Assembly: GCF_003002815.1 (NCBI RefSeq)
Contig: NZ_PVTF01000009.1
Location: 372,001-436,000, forward strand
Reading direction: 5' to 3'
Length of the DNA stretch: 64,000 nt
Source: Umezawaea tangerina
Lineage (GTDB): Bacteria > Actinomycetota > Actinomycetes > Mycobacteriales > Pseudonocardiaceae
Positions 41,550-50,036 of the stretch are shown in pieces. Under the pieces are notes generated by a model. It had not been told where the DNA came from. It made no database searches and was given only the letters and a program-made list of their open reading frames with translations. The first letter of the stretch is position 1; every line of letters starts with the position of its first letter. The position numbers and the translations under genes were made by a program.

Positions 41550-42662
41550 GTGACTGCACCTCCCCGCCTGGTCAAGTGGCTGCCGGTCGCCTACTCGGTC
41601 GCCGTGGACGTGGCCGCCGCCGTCGCCGCGACGCTCCTCTACCTCACCTTCGTCGAGATCACCCACGGTCCGGTGCCGTTCGGCTACGTGCTGGCCTTCC
41701 TGATCGGCGTTCCCCTGGCGGTGCGGCGCAAGTGGCCGCTGGCCGTCTACGCGGTCGTGGTGCTCGCCCAGAACACCGCGACCCTGCTGCACATCACGCT
41801 GGAGGTGTACACGCCGACGCTGTTCGCCCTGTACCTGGTCGCGGTCGCCCTGCCCCGCCGCCGGTCAACGCCGGCGCTGGCGTGCGGCGCGGTGCTGACG
41901 GCGGTCGCCGTCGCCATCTCCGAACCGTGGCCGGACGACTTCGGCATCACCCTGACGGTGTGGTTCCTGATGGGCGCGACCTGGACGTTGGGGTGGACCA
42001 CGCGGGTCCGACGGGAGTACGCGGCGAAGGCCGCGGCCGAGGAGGCCGAGCACGCGCTGACCGAGGAGCGGCTGCGGATCGCGCGGGAGCTGCACGACAT
42101 CGTCGCCCACAGCCTGACGATGATCGCGGTGAAGGCCGGGATCGCCAACCACGTGGCCGAGGAGCAGCCCGCCGAGGCCAGGGACGCCCTCCGGGTCATC
42201 GAGACCACGAGCCGGGCCACCTTGGTGGAGATGCGGCACCTGCTGGGGGTGCTGAGGTCGTCGGAGGGGCCGGAGCTCTCGCCCGTGCCGGGTCTGGGAG
42301 ACCTGCCGGCGCTGGTGGAGCGGGCGGGGATGGCCGGAGTGCCGGTGTCGCTGACCATTACGGGTGCGCCGGGACTGCCGGACGGGGTGGGGCTGACGGT
42401 GTACCGGATCGTGCAGGAGTCGGTGACGAACGTGGTGAAGCACGCCGCACCCGCGCGGTGCTCGGTCTCGATAGCCGTCTCGGACGCGCGGGTCGTGGTC
42501 GAGGTGTCGGACGACGGCGCCGGTGAACGGGTGCTCGCCGGTGGCGGCGGGCACGGGTTGGCGGGGATGAGGGAGCGGGTGGCGATGTACGGGGGCGAGT
42601 TCCGGGCCGGACCGGGACGCGACGGCGGGTTCCGGGTGGTCGCCGAGGTGCCGTTCGGATGA
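41550..42662 (+). CDS. NarL-type sensor histidine kinase
   Basis: The 370-residue kinase has about four to five N-terminal TM segments without a large extracellular loop, so it probably senses a signal at or in the membrane. A HisKA_3 box follows (RLRIARELHDIVAHSLTMIA, phospho-His in ELHDIV), then an ATPase domain with YRIVQESVTNVVKHA (N box) and VSDDGAG/GGGGHGLAGMRERV (G boxes). GTG 41550 lies 6 nt after TACGGT, which could be a leaderless -10. It overlaps the response regulator gene by 4 bp. Confidence 0.9.
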   Translation: MTAPPRLVKWLPVAYSVAVDVAAAVAATLLYLTFVEITHGPVPFGYVLAFLIGVPLAVRRKWPLAVYAVVVLAQNTATLLHITLEVYTPTLFALYLVAVALPRRRSTPALACGAVLTAVAVAISEPWPDDFGITLTVWFLMGATWTLGWTTRVRREYAAKAAAEEAEHALTEERLRIARELHDIVAHSLTMIAVKAGIANHVAEEQPAEARDALRVIETTSRATLVEMRHLLGVLRSSEGPELSPVPGLGDLPALVERAGMAGVPVSLTITGAPGLPDGVGLTVYRIVQESVTNVVKHAAPARCSVSIAVSDARVVVEVSDDGAGERVLAGGGGHGLAGMRERVAMYGGEFRAGPGRDGGFRVVAEVPFG

Positions 42663-43294
42663 TCAGCGTCTTGGTGGTGGACGACCAGGCCCTGCTCCGG
42701 GGCAGCTTCCGGCTGCTGGTGGACTCCGCGCCGGACCTCCAGGTGGTCGGCGAGGCGGGCAACGGTCGTGAAGCGGTCGAGCTCGTGCGGACCACGGGGC
42801 CGGACGTCGTGCTGATGGACATCCGGATGCCGGAGATGGACGGGATCGAGGCGACCAGGCGGATCGCCGCCGAGTCGAAAGTGCTGATCCTGACGACGTT
42901 CGACCTGGACGCGTACGTGTACGCGGCGCTGCGGGCCGGGGCGAGCGGGTTCCTGCTCAAGGACACGCCACCGGTGGAACTGCTGGCGGGGGTTCGGACG
43001 ATCGCCGCCGGGGAGGGGCTGCTGGCGCCGACGGTGACGCGGCGGTTGATCGAGGAGTTCGGGAGGAGGCCGGAGAGGCGGGTCAGTCGGGGGCTGGAAG
43101 GGGTTACGGAGAGGGAGAGGGAGGTGCTGGTGCTGATCGCGAAGGGGTTGTCGAACGCGGAGATCATGGGGGCGTTGCATGTGAGTGCGGGGACGGTGAA
43201 GACGCATGTGGGGAGGTTGTTGGGGAAGTTGCAGGCGCGGGATCGGGCGCAGTTGGTGATTGCGGCTTATGAGGCGGGGGTGGTGGATGTGTAG
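42659..43294 (+). CDS. NarL/LuxR-family response regulator
   Basis: The 211-residue protein has a receiver domain (VVDDQALLRG; phospho-acceptor Asp in DVVLMDIRMPEMDG; Thr in LILTTFD; Lys in FLLKD) and a LuxR helix-turn-helix (VTEREREVLVLIAKGLSNAE, then SAGTVKTHVGRLLGKL). It is partner of the kinase at 41550 and probable regulator of the divergent ABC transporter. The last 230 bp of the gene are written in a G/T-rich codon style, as in the permease that ends before island A. Confidence 0.92.
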   Translation: MISVLVVDDQALLRGSFRLLVDSAPDLQVVGEAGNGREAVELVRTTGPDVVLMDIRMPEMDGIEATRRIAAESKVLILTTFDLDAYVYAALRAGASGFLLKDTPPVELLAGVRTIAAGEGLLAPTVTRRLIEEFGRRPERRVSRGLEGVTEREREVLVLIAKGLSNAEIMGALHVSAGTVKTHVGRLLGKLQARDRAQLVIAAYEAGVVDV

Positions 43295-43377
43295 GTCTGC
43301 GGGGGTGGGGCGGGCGGGGGTTGGGCGGGGGTTGGGGGAAAGAGGGAAGCCCGGCCCCCGGTGCGCGATTGTCTCAA

Positions 43378-43434
43378 TGCCTCACCCCTGTTTGTCAAGA
43401 CGATGAAGCTGTCTTGACAAACAGGGGTGAGGCA
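43378..43434. repeat. Long perfect hairpin, copy B of a repeat family
   Basis: Positions 43378-43401 pair perfectly over 24 bp with 43411-43434 around a 9-nt loop. TGCC at the base and the inner block TTGTCAAGA are the same as in copy A (19681), but the block between them is TCACCCCTGT, with matching change on the other arm. Flanks (GCGCGATTGTCTCAA before, GGAGGGCGCTGT after) are shared. Bases 43295-43377 before it are G-rich and hold no gene. Confidence 0.85.
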
Positions 43435-43462
43435 GGAGGGCGCTGTTTATCGGGGGCGGGAG

Positions 43463-44034
43463 GGGGTCTGGCTTCGCCAGGATCAGGGCATCCTCGCTGC
43501 GCGTCGGACAAGGCATCAGGCTTCGCCTGACAAGGCCCCTGGCGCTCCGCGCCGGATGGGGGTGGCGGCTGACGCCCGGCGGATGATCCTCGCTGCGCGT
43601 TGGACAAAGCATCGAGCTTCGCCTGACAAAGCATCGGCTGGCGCCGACAAGGCCCCAGGCGCTCCGCGCCGGTTGGGGGTGGCGGGCTGCGCCCATCGGG
43701 GGCATCCTCGGCTCCGCCATCGGACACCGCATCCTCGCTGCGCGTTGGACACTGCATCCTCGCTACGCGTCGGACAAGGCGGGCGGGCGCTCCGCGCCGG
43801 TTGGGGGTGGCGAGCTCCGCCCAACGGGGGCATCCTCGCTGCGCGTTGGACACTGCATCCTCGCTACGCGTCGGACAAGGCGGGCGGGCGCTCCGCGCCG
43901 GATGCGCGCTGGCGGGCTCCGCCCAACGGGGGCATCCTCGGCTCCGCCATCGGACACCGCATCCTCGCTGCGCGTTGGACCAGGCATCAGGCTTCGCCTG
44001 ACAAAGCATCCGGGCTGCGCCGGACAGGGCGACA
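43463..44034. repeat. Large array of short hairpins with GCTNCGC core, island B
   Basis: There are 21 exact GCTNCGC heptamers between 43471 and 44020 with spacing of 23-27 bp, apart from two gaps of 48 and 45 bp that contain variants (GGCTGACGCC, GGCTGGCGCC). Units are small inverted repeats such as CAGGC-TTC-GCCTG, GGCGC-TCC-GCGCC and GGGC-TCC-GCCC, joined by linkers like GGACA and GGCAT. A higher-order copy is visible: about 70 bp from 43730 recurs from 43831. Open frames across it (for example on the minus strand with repeated CPTRSEDA) follow from the repeats and are not genes. Confidence 0.85.
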
Positions 44035-44065
44035 GGGGGCGAGGCGGGTACAGGGGGTGTAGATG

Positions 44066-44101
44066 CGGAAAGCCCGCCTGTGGTGGCAGGCGGGCTTTCC
44101 G
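44066..44101 (-). terminator. Hairpin terminator of mpa
   Basis: CGGAAAGCCCGCCTG (44066-44080) pairs perfectly with 44087-44101 around TGGTGG, 12 bp after the mpa stop codon. It also separates the gene from the repeat island. Confidence 0.8.
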
Positions 44102-44113
44102 GTGTCGTGGTTG

Positions 44114-45913
44114 TTACAGGTATTGGCCGGTGTTGGTGGCCGTGTCGATGGCGCGGCCGGAGTCCGTGCTCTTGCCGGTGACGAGGGTGCGGATGTAGAC
44201 GATCCGTTCACCCTTCTTGCCGGAGATGCGGGCCCAGTCGTCCGGGTTGGTGGTGTTGGGGAGGTCTTCGTTCTCGGCGAACTCGTCGACGATCGCGGCC
44301 AGGAGGTGGCGGACCGAGAGGCCGGGCTGCTTGGTGTCGAGCAGGGCCTTGATGGCTGCCTTCTTGGCGCGGTCGACGATGTTCTGGATCATGGCGCCGG
44401 AGTTGAAGTCCCGGAAGTACAGGACCTCCTTGTCACCGTTGGCGTAGGTGACCTCCAGGAACCGGTTCTCCTCCGACTCCTCGTACATGCGCTCGACCGT
44501 GTGCTGCACCATGCCCTCGATGCAGGCCTGCGGGTCACCGCCGAACTCGGCGAGGTCGTCCGCGTGGATCGGCAGGTCGGGCGTCAGGTACTTGTTGAAG
44601 ATGTCCATGGCGCCCTCGGCGTCCGGACGTTCGATCTTGATCTTCACGTCGAGCCTGCCGGGTCGCAGGATCGCGGGGTCGATCATGTCCTCGCGGTTGG
44701 AGGCGCCGATGACGATGACGTTCTCGAGGCCCTCGACGCCGTCGATCTCCGACAGCAGCTGGGGCACGATGGTCGTCTCGACGTCGGACGACACGCCCGA
44801 GCCGCGGGTGCGGAAGATCGAGTCCATCTCGTCGAAGAACACGATGACCGGGGTGCCCTCGGAGGCCTTCTCGCGAGCCCGCTGGAAGATCAGGCGGATG
44901 CTCCGCTCGGTCTCGCCGACGAACTTGTTGAGCAGCTCCGGGCCCTTGATGTTGAGGAAGTAGGACTTGGCCTGCTTCCCCGTCTCACCGCGGGCCTCGA
45001 GCACCTTCTTGGCCAGCGAGTTCGCCACGGCCTTGGCGATGAGCGTCTTGCCGCAGCCGGGAGGGCCGTACAGCAGGACGCCCTTCGGCGGCCGGAGCTT
45101 GTACTCGCGGAACAGGTCGGCGTGCAGGAACGGCATCTCCACGGCGTCGCGGATCTGCTCGATCTGCCTGCCGAGGCCACCGATGTCGGTGTAGAGGACG
45201 TCCGGGACCTCCTCGAGCACGAGGTCCTCGACCTCGGCCTTGGGGACCCGCTCGTAGGCGAAGCCCGCCTTCGAGTCGACCAGCAGCGAGTCGCCCACCT
45301 TCAACGGCGAGTCGATCAGCGGCTGGGCCAGCCACACGACCCGCTCCTCGTCGGCGTGGCCGACGACGAGCGCGCGCTGGACAGAGTTCTCCGGCTCGAC
45401 GCCGTCGAGGATCTCGCGCAACGTGCAGACCTCACCGGTCTGCTCGAAGCTGCCTCCCTCGACGACCGTGAGTGCCTCGTTCAGGCGCACCGACTGCCCG
45501 CGCACCAGGGTGGGGGACTCCACCGCAGGCGAGACGGACACCCGCATGCGACGGCCTGAGGTGAACACGTCCACCGTGCCGTCTTCGAACTGCTCGAGGA
45601 ATACGCCGTAGCCGCTGGGCGGTTGGGCCAGGCGGTCGACCTCCTCGCGCAGGGCCAGCAGTTGGCCTCGTGCCTCTCGGAGGGTGTCAATGAGCTTCGT
45701 GTTGCGCTCGGTCAATTGGCTGACGCGCTCGGATGCCTCGGCCAATCGCTGCTCCAGCAGGCGGACGTGTCGCGGGGACTCCGTCAGCTTGCGGCGCAGC
45801 AGCGCGATCTCGTCCTCGAGGAACCTGACCTGCGCTGTCAGCTCATCTGAGTTGTTGCCCGTGTTCAGCTCGCCACCCTCATCGGGTTGGCTGCCGGGAT
45901 GACCGTGCTGCAT
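44114..45913 (-). CDS. mpa: Proteasome-associated AAA ATPase (Mpa/ARC)
   Basis: The 599-residue ring ATPase unfolds pupylated proteins for the 20S core. Residues 22-97 form the coiled coil that captures Pup, followed by two OB folds, then the AAA domain with Walker A GPPGCGKT (283-290) and Walker [11 protein letters not shown] (near 360). The C-terminus is GQYL, the penultimate-Tyr motif that docks into the alpha ring. I chose ATG 45913 because GGGAGGAGGG lies upstream and the acidic front MQHGHPGSQ is typical; an upstream start at 45946 lacks a ribosome site. It is on the same strand as dop but 12.6 kb upstream of it. Confidence 0.96.
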   Translation of the reverse strand: MQHGHPGSQPDEGGELNTGNNSDELTAQVRFLEDEIALLRRKLTESPRHVRLLEQRLAEASERVSQLTERNTKLIDTLREARGQLLALREEVDRLAQPPSGYGVFLEQFEDGTVDVFTSGRRMRVSVSPAVESPTLVRGQSVRLNEALTVVEGGSFEQTGEVCTLREILDGVEPENSVQRALVVGHADEERVVWLAQPLIDSPLKVGDSLLVDSKAGFAYERVPKAEVEDLVLEEVPDVLYTDIGGLGRQIEQIRDAVEMPFLHADLFREYKLRPPKGVLLYGPPGCGKTLIAKAVANSLAKKVLEARGETGKQAKSYFLNIKGPELLNKFVGETERSIRLIFQRAREKASEGTPVIVFFDEMDSIFRTRGSGVSSDVETTIVPQLLSEIDGVEGLENVIVIGASNREDMIDPAILRPGRLDVKIKIERPDAEGAMDIFNKYLTPDLPIHADDLAEFGGDPQACIEGMVQHTVERMYEESEENRFLEVTYANGDKEVLYFRDFNSGAMIQNIVDRAKKAAIKALLDTKQPGLSVRHLLAAIVDEFAENEDLPNTTNPDDWARISGKKGERIVYIRTLVTGKSTDSGRAIDTATNTGQYL

Positions 45914-46153
45914 GTCGGCACCCTCCTCCCGTGTTCGTATCAGCAACGGTACCGGCGATCACCGACAAAAGCGGCTATCCCCAAGGTCATCGAGAGTCGT
46001 GTGGCGTCACCAACGACCCTCCCAAGGGGATGGACTGCTCCATCTCGGTGTCAAGTGGAACCACCCACCCGCTACCGTGCGTCCTGTACGTCGTCCACCG
46101 GCGTGTGTCCGGGAAGTGTCCACGCCACCAGCGGCAAGTTCTAGGAGAACGTG

Positions 46154-46903
46154 ATGTCCGTCCCGCCGCAGCAGCCCGGTCCGTACGGCCAGCAGCCGGA
46201 TCCACATGGCCAACAGCCTGGGCAATTCGGTCAGCAGCCGGGGTTCGGACAGCAACCGGGCGGGTATCCTCCGCCGCCCGGCGGTGTCCCACAGGGTGGA
46301 CAACCGCCCGGTTACGGCCCCCCTTCCGGGGGTTTTCCCCAGCAGCCGCCGCAGGGACAGCCCGGTTACGGCCAGCAGCCTTACGGCCAGCAGGGCCAGT
46401 ACGGCCAGCCCCCATACGGCCAACCGGGTGGTTTCGGCCAACCCGGCCCGCAGGGGCAGCCCTACGGGCCCCCGAAGAAGAAAAACCCGCTCGTGTGGGT
46501 CTTCGCGGGCGTCGGCGTCCTCGTGGTCGCGGCCATCGTGGTCGTCGTCGTCACGATGACCGGCGGCTCCGCCAAGGGCACCGCGGACCAGCTCGCGGCC
46601 GAGCTCAACAAGGGCAAGGACGCGAACGTCAGCACCATCCAGTCCTTCACCTGCAAGAAGGACCGGGACAAGGCCGCCGACATCAAGGTGAACGACCCCG
46701 GCTCGCAGGGCGAGGAGTTCAAGGACGTCAAGGTCACGTTCACCGTGGGCGAGGTGGCCGAGACCGGCGACTCCGCGACGGCCAAGCTCAGCCTGAAGGT
46801 CGAGAACGTGCCCGACAAGTACAAGGACTTCATCAAGGACGACTCGGTCACCCTCAAGATGATCAAGGAAGACGGCGACTGGAAGATCTGCGACACCTTC
46901 TGA
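46154..46903 (+). CDS. Membrane protein with Pro/Gln/Gly/Tyr-rich cytoplasmic tail
   Basis: The first 108 residues of this 249-residue protein are low-complexity repeats of the type GYGQQP, PYGQ and QPGGFGQ. A Lys cluster (PKKKNP) and one TM segment (LVWVFAGVGVLVVAAIVVVV, about 113-133) follow, then an external domain of about 110 residues (FTCKKDRDKAADIKVNDPGS, EDGDWKICDTF) like DUF4878-type lumazine/NTF2-like modules with a Cys near each end. ATG 46154 follows AGGAG by 6 nt. Divergent from mpa across 240 bp. Function unknown; the tail may mediate clustering. Confidence 0.75.
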   Translation: MSVPPQQPGPYGQQPDPHGQQPGQFGQQPGFGQQPGGYPPPPGGVPQGGQPPGYGPPSGGFPQQPPQGQPGYGQQPYGQQGQYGQPPYGQPGGFGQPGPQGQPYGPPKKKNPLVWVFAGVGVLVVAAIVVVVVTMTGGSAKGTADQLAAELNKGKDANVSTIQSFTCKKDRDKAADIKVNDPGSQGEEFKDVKVTFTVGEVAETGDSATAKLSLKVENVPDKYKDFIKDDSVTLKMIKEDGDWKICDTF

Positions 46904-46917
46904 CCCCGCCCCACGTC

Positions 46918-46960
46918 GTCGAACGGCCCGCCCCGGCACTCCTGGGGCGGGCCGTTCGAC
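46918..46960. terminator. Bidirectional hairpin between the membrane protein gene and trmI
   Basis: GTCGAACGGCCCGCCCC (46918-46934) pairs perfectly with 46944-46960 (17 bp, 9-nt loop). The convergent genes end at 46903 and 46967, so it can serve both. Confidence 0.85.
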
Positions 46961-46966
46961 GTCCGG

Positions 46967-47824
<858 letters not shown>

Positions 47825-47875
47825 TCAAGGCGCACGATGGTCTCAGGGCCCGCGGCGGCCGCCGACACCGGGCGG

Positions 47876-48091
47876 TCAGGTCCAGCGGATGACGGTCCTG
47901 GTGCCGAAGAACGCGAGGAGACCGCCGACCAGCACGAACGCGATGGCGACCGGCAGGTTCATCGGTTCCGGCACGTAGAGGGCGAGGAACCAGCTCTTCG
48001 ACTGGATGCCGGCGGCCAGGAAGATGATGGGCAGGATCCCCTGCGGGATCAGCATGACGAACCCGAGGACCTGGGCGATGATCGCGATCAT
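47876..48091 (-). CDS. Small membrane protein, 71 aa
   Basis: The product has two hydrophobic segments (IAIIAQVLGFVMLIPQGILP with following IIFLAAGI, and LPVAIAFVLVGGLLAFFG) and ends RTVIRWT. GGAGG lies 5 nt before ATG 48091, which supports this start over longer frames. I do not recognise a family. It precedes trmI on the same strand with 81 bp between them and is divergent from the kinase gene at 48238. Confidence 0.65.
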   Translation of the reverse strand: MIAIIAQVLGFVMLIPQGILPIIFLAAGIQSKSWFLALYVPEPMNLPVAIAFVLVGGLLAFFGTRTVIRWT

Positions 48092-48237
48092 GACTGCCTC
48101 CTGGGCTGTCGTGGGAGCCGTTTGCGTTGCCACCAGCCTGGCCGTCCGGGGCCGTTCCCGAGTCCATCGGTCGTACCGAAGGGGTGTCATCACTTCGTAG
48201 GACCCGCAGGCCAGGGCCGGTGTGCTGAGATGACCAC

Positions 48238-49374
48238 GTGCGCCGACTCCCCGACCCCGCCCGCGATCTGCTGATCGCGCTGGGCTGCTTCGCGGTCGGC
48301 GCCGTGCTCTACCGGTTCAACCTCTACGAGCTGTGGGCGGGCCCGTCGGACACCCCGTTCGGCTGGCGGCTGCTCGTGCTCGGCATCGCCTGCCTCGGCC
48401 AGCTGCTGCGCAGTCGCGCGCCGCTCGTGGGGGCGTTCGTCGCGCTGTCGGCGGCGTCGGTGGACGTGGCGCTGGGGCTGAGCGCGCCGGTGATCATCGT
48501 GCTGATGGACCTGCTGCACGTGGCCACGCTGCGCGGGTCCAAGCGGACCAGCCAGCTGATCATCGGCCTGGTCGTGATGACGGCGGTCGGGATCGCGGTC
48601 GGGATCGCGCTGACCGTGCAGGACTGGCGCAGCGCGGTCGGGTCCGGGCTGCAGATCTTCTCGGTGCTGGTCATGCCCGTGTGGTGGGCCATCAACCTGC
48701 GGCAGCACCGGCTCAACACCGAGCAGGTGGAGCGGATCTCGCAGCTGGACCGGCGGGCGGCGGTGACGGCCGAGCGCACCCGGATGGCGCGGGACCTGCA
48801 CGACGTGATCGCCGGGCACCTGTCCGCGATCGCCATCCAGTCCGAGGCGGTGCTGTCGATGGCCGCGCGCGACCCGGAGACCGTGCGGACGGTGCTGAGG
48901 TCGGTGCGCGAGAACAGCATCCAGTCGCTGGCCGAGATGCGGACCATGATCGACGTGCTGCGGGCCGACGACGAGGTGCCCGACGAGCCCGCCTCGGCGC
49001 GGCTGAGCGAGCTGGGGCGGCTGGTCGACTCGGCGCGCGCGGGCGGGCTGCGGGTGGAGCTGTCCGGCGAGGCGCCCACCGACCTGCCCGTCGCCGTGGA
49101 CCTGGCGGCGTACCGGATCGTGCAGGAGTCGCTAACCAACGCGCTCAAGCACGCGCCGGGCGCGCGCGTCGAGGTGGCGCTGGACGAGGCAGGGAAGCGG
49201 CTGGCCGTTACCGTGACGAGCGAGTGGCGTGGCGCCTCCACGCCGGGGACCGGGAGCGGGCTGGTCGGCATGGCCGAGCGGGCGCAGGCCGTCGGCGGGA
49301 CGTTCGACGCCGGGCGCGTCGACGACCGGTGGCGGGTCCGGGCCGAACTGCCGACAGGAGGAGCGCGCGGGTGA
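48238..49374 (+). CDS. NarL-type sensor histidine kinase
   Basis: The 378-residue kinase has five or six TM segments in residues 10-155, a HisKA_3 box (RTRMARDLHDVIAGHLSAIA, phospho-His in DLHDVI) and an ATPase domain with YRIVQESLTNALKHAPG and GSGLVGMAERAQAVGG. It probably senses membrane or cell-wall state. It starts at GTG 48238. It overlaps the response regulator gene by 4 bp. It is the second such pair in the window; the first is at 41550. Confidence 0.9.
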   Translation: MRRLPDPARDLLIALGCFAVGAVLYRFNLYELWAGPSDTPFGWRLLVLGIACLGQLLRSRAPLVGAFVALSAASVDVALGLSAPVIIVLMDLLHVATLRGSKRTSQLIIGLVVMTAVGIAVGIALTVQDWRSAVGSGLQIFSVLVMPVWWAINLRQHRLNTEQVERISQLDRRAAVTAERTRMARDLHDVIAGHLSAIAIQSEAVLSMAARDPETVRTVLRSVRENSIQSLAEMRTMIDVLRADDEVPDEPASARLSELGRLVDSARAGGLRVELSGEAPTDLPVAVDLAAYRIVQESLTNALKHAPGARVEVALDEAGKRLAVTVTSEWRGASTPGTGSGLVGMAERAQAVGGTFDAGRVDDRWRVRAELPTGGARG

Positions 49375-50036
49375 CCATCAGGGTGCTGGTGGCCGACGAC
49401 CACACCGCCATCAGGGCCGGGCTGGTGATGATCCTCGGCGGTGGCGAGGGCGTCGAGGTCGTCGGCGAGGCTGGTGACGGCGCCGCGGCGGTGCGGATGG
49501 CGCGGGCGCTCAAGCCCGACGTCGTGCTGATGGACATCCGGATGCCGGGCATGGACGGGATCGCGGCCACCCGCGAGCTGGTCGGCGACGGCGTGTGCCA
49601 GGTGCTGGTGCTGACCACGTTCGACATGGACGAGTACGTGCACGCCTCCCTGCGCGCCGGCGCGGCCGGGTTCCTGCTGAAGTCGGTCGAGGCGGCGGCG
49701 CTGGTCGACGCCGTGCGGCTGGTCGCGGCGGGCGACGGGGTGCTGGCGCCCAGCGTGACGCGGCGGCTGATGCGGGACTTCGCCGCCGTGGCGCCCCGGC
49801 AGGTGGAGCGGCCGAAGGTGCTGGACCTGCTGACCGAGCGCGAGACCGAGGTGCTGCGCTGCCTCGGCGAGGGCCTGTCGAACCAGGGCATCGGGCGGCG
49901 GCTGCACATCGGCGAGACGACGGTGAAGACGCACGTGTCGCGGGTGCTGACGAAGCTGGACCTGCGGTCGCGGGTGCAGGCGGCGATCCTGGCGCAGGAG
50001 GCCGGGTTGGTCAGCGACGGTCCAGCGCGGCCTTGA
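49371..50036 (+). CDS. NarL/LuxR-family response regulator
   Basis: The 221-residue protein has a receiver (VLVADDHTAIRAGL; Asp in DVVLMDIRMPGMDG; Thr in LVLTTFDMDEYV; Lys in FLLKSV) and a LuxR helix-turn-helix (LTERETEVLRCLGEGLSNQG, then GETTVKTHVSRVLTKLDL). GTG 49371 follows AGGAGGAG. It is partner of the kinase at 48238. Its last 26 bp overlap the 3' end of the convergent site-2 protease gene, so the two transcripts are antisense there. Confidence 0.92.
   Translation: MTIRVLVADDHTAIRAGLVMILGGGEGVEVVGEAGDGAAAVRMARALKPDVVLMDIRMPGMDGIAATRELVGDGVCQVLVLTTFDMDEYVHASLRAGAAGFLLKSVEAAALVDAVRLVAAGDGVLAPSVTRRLMRDFAAVAPRQVERPKVLDLLTERETEVLRCLGEGLSNQGIGRRLHIGETTVKTHVSRVLTKLDLRSRVQAAILAQEAGLVSDGPARP

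Noticed and set aside
43463-44034. CRISPR array
   Set aside because: Spacing near 25 bp is too short, the units are imperfect and themselves palindromic, there are no unique spacers, and no cas gene is nearby.
43395-44062. Several open frames across the mini-hairpin array with repeated CPTRSEDA or RIRRGAPAR-like peptides
   Set aside because: The peptide repeats follow from the DNA repeats, occur in multiple frames and strands, and have no ribosome site or family resemblance.
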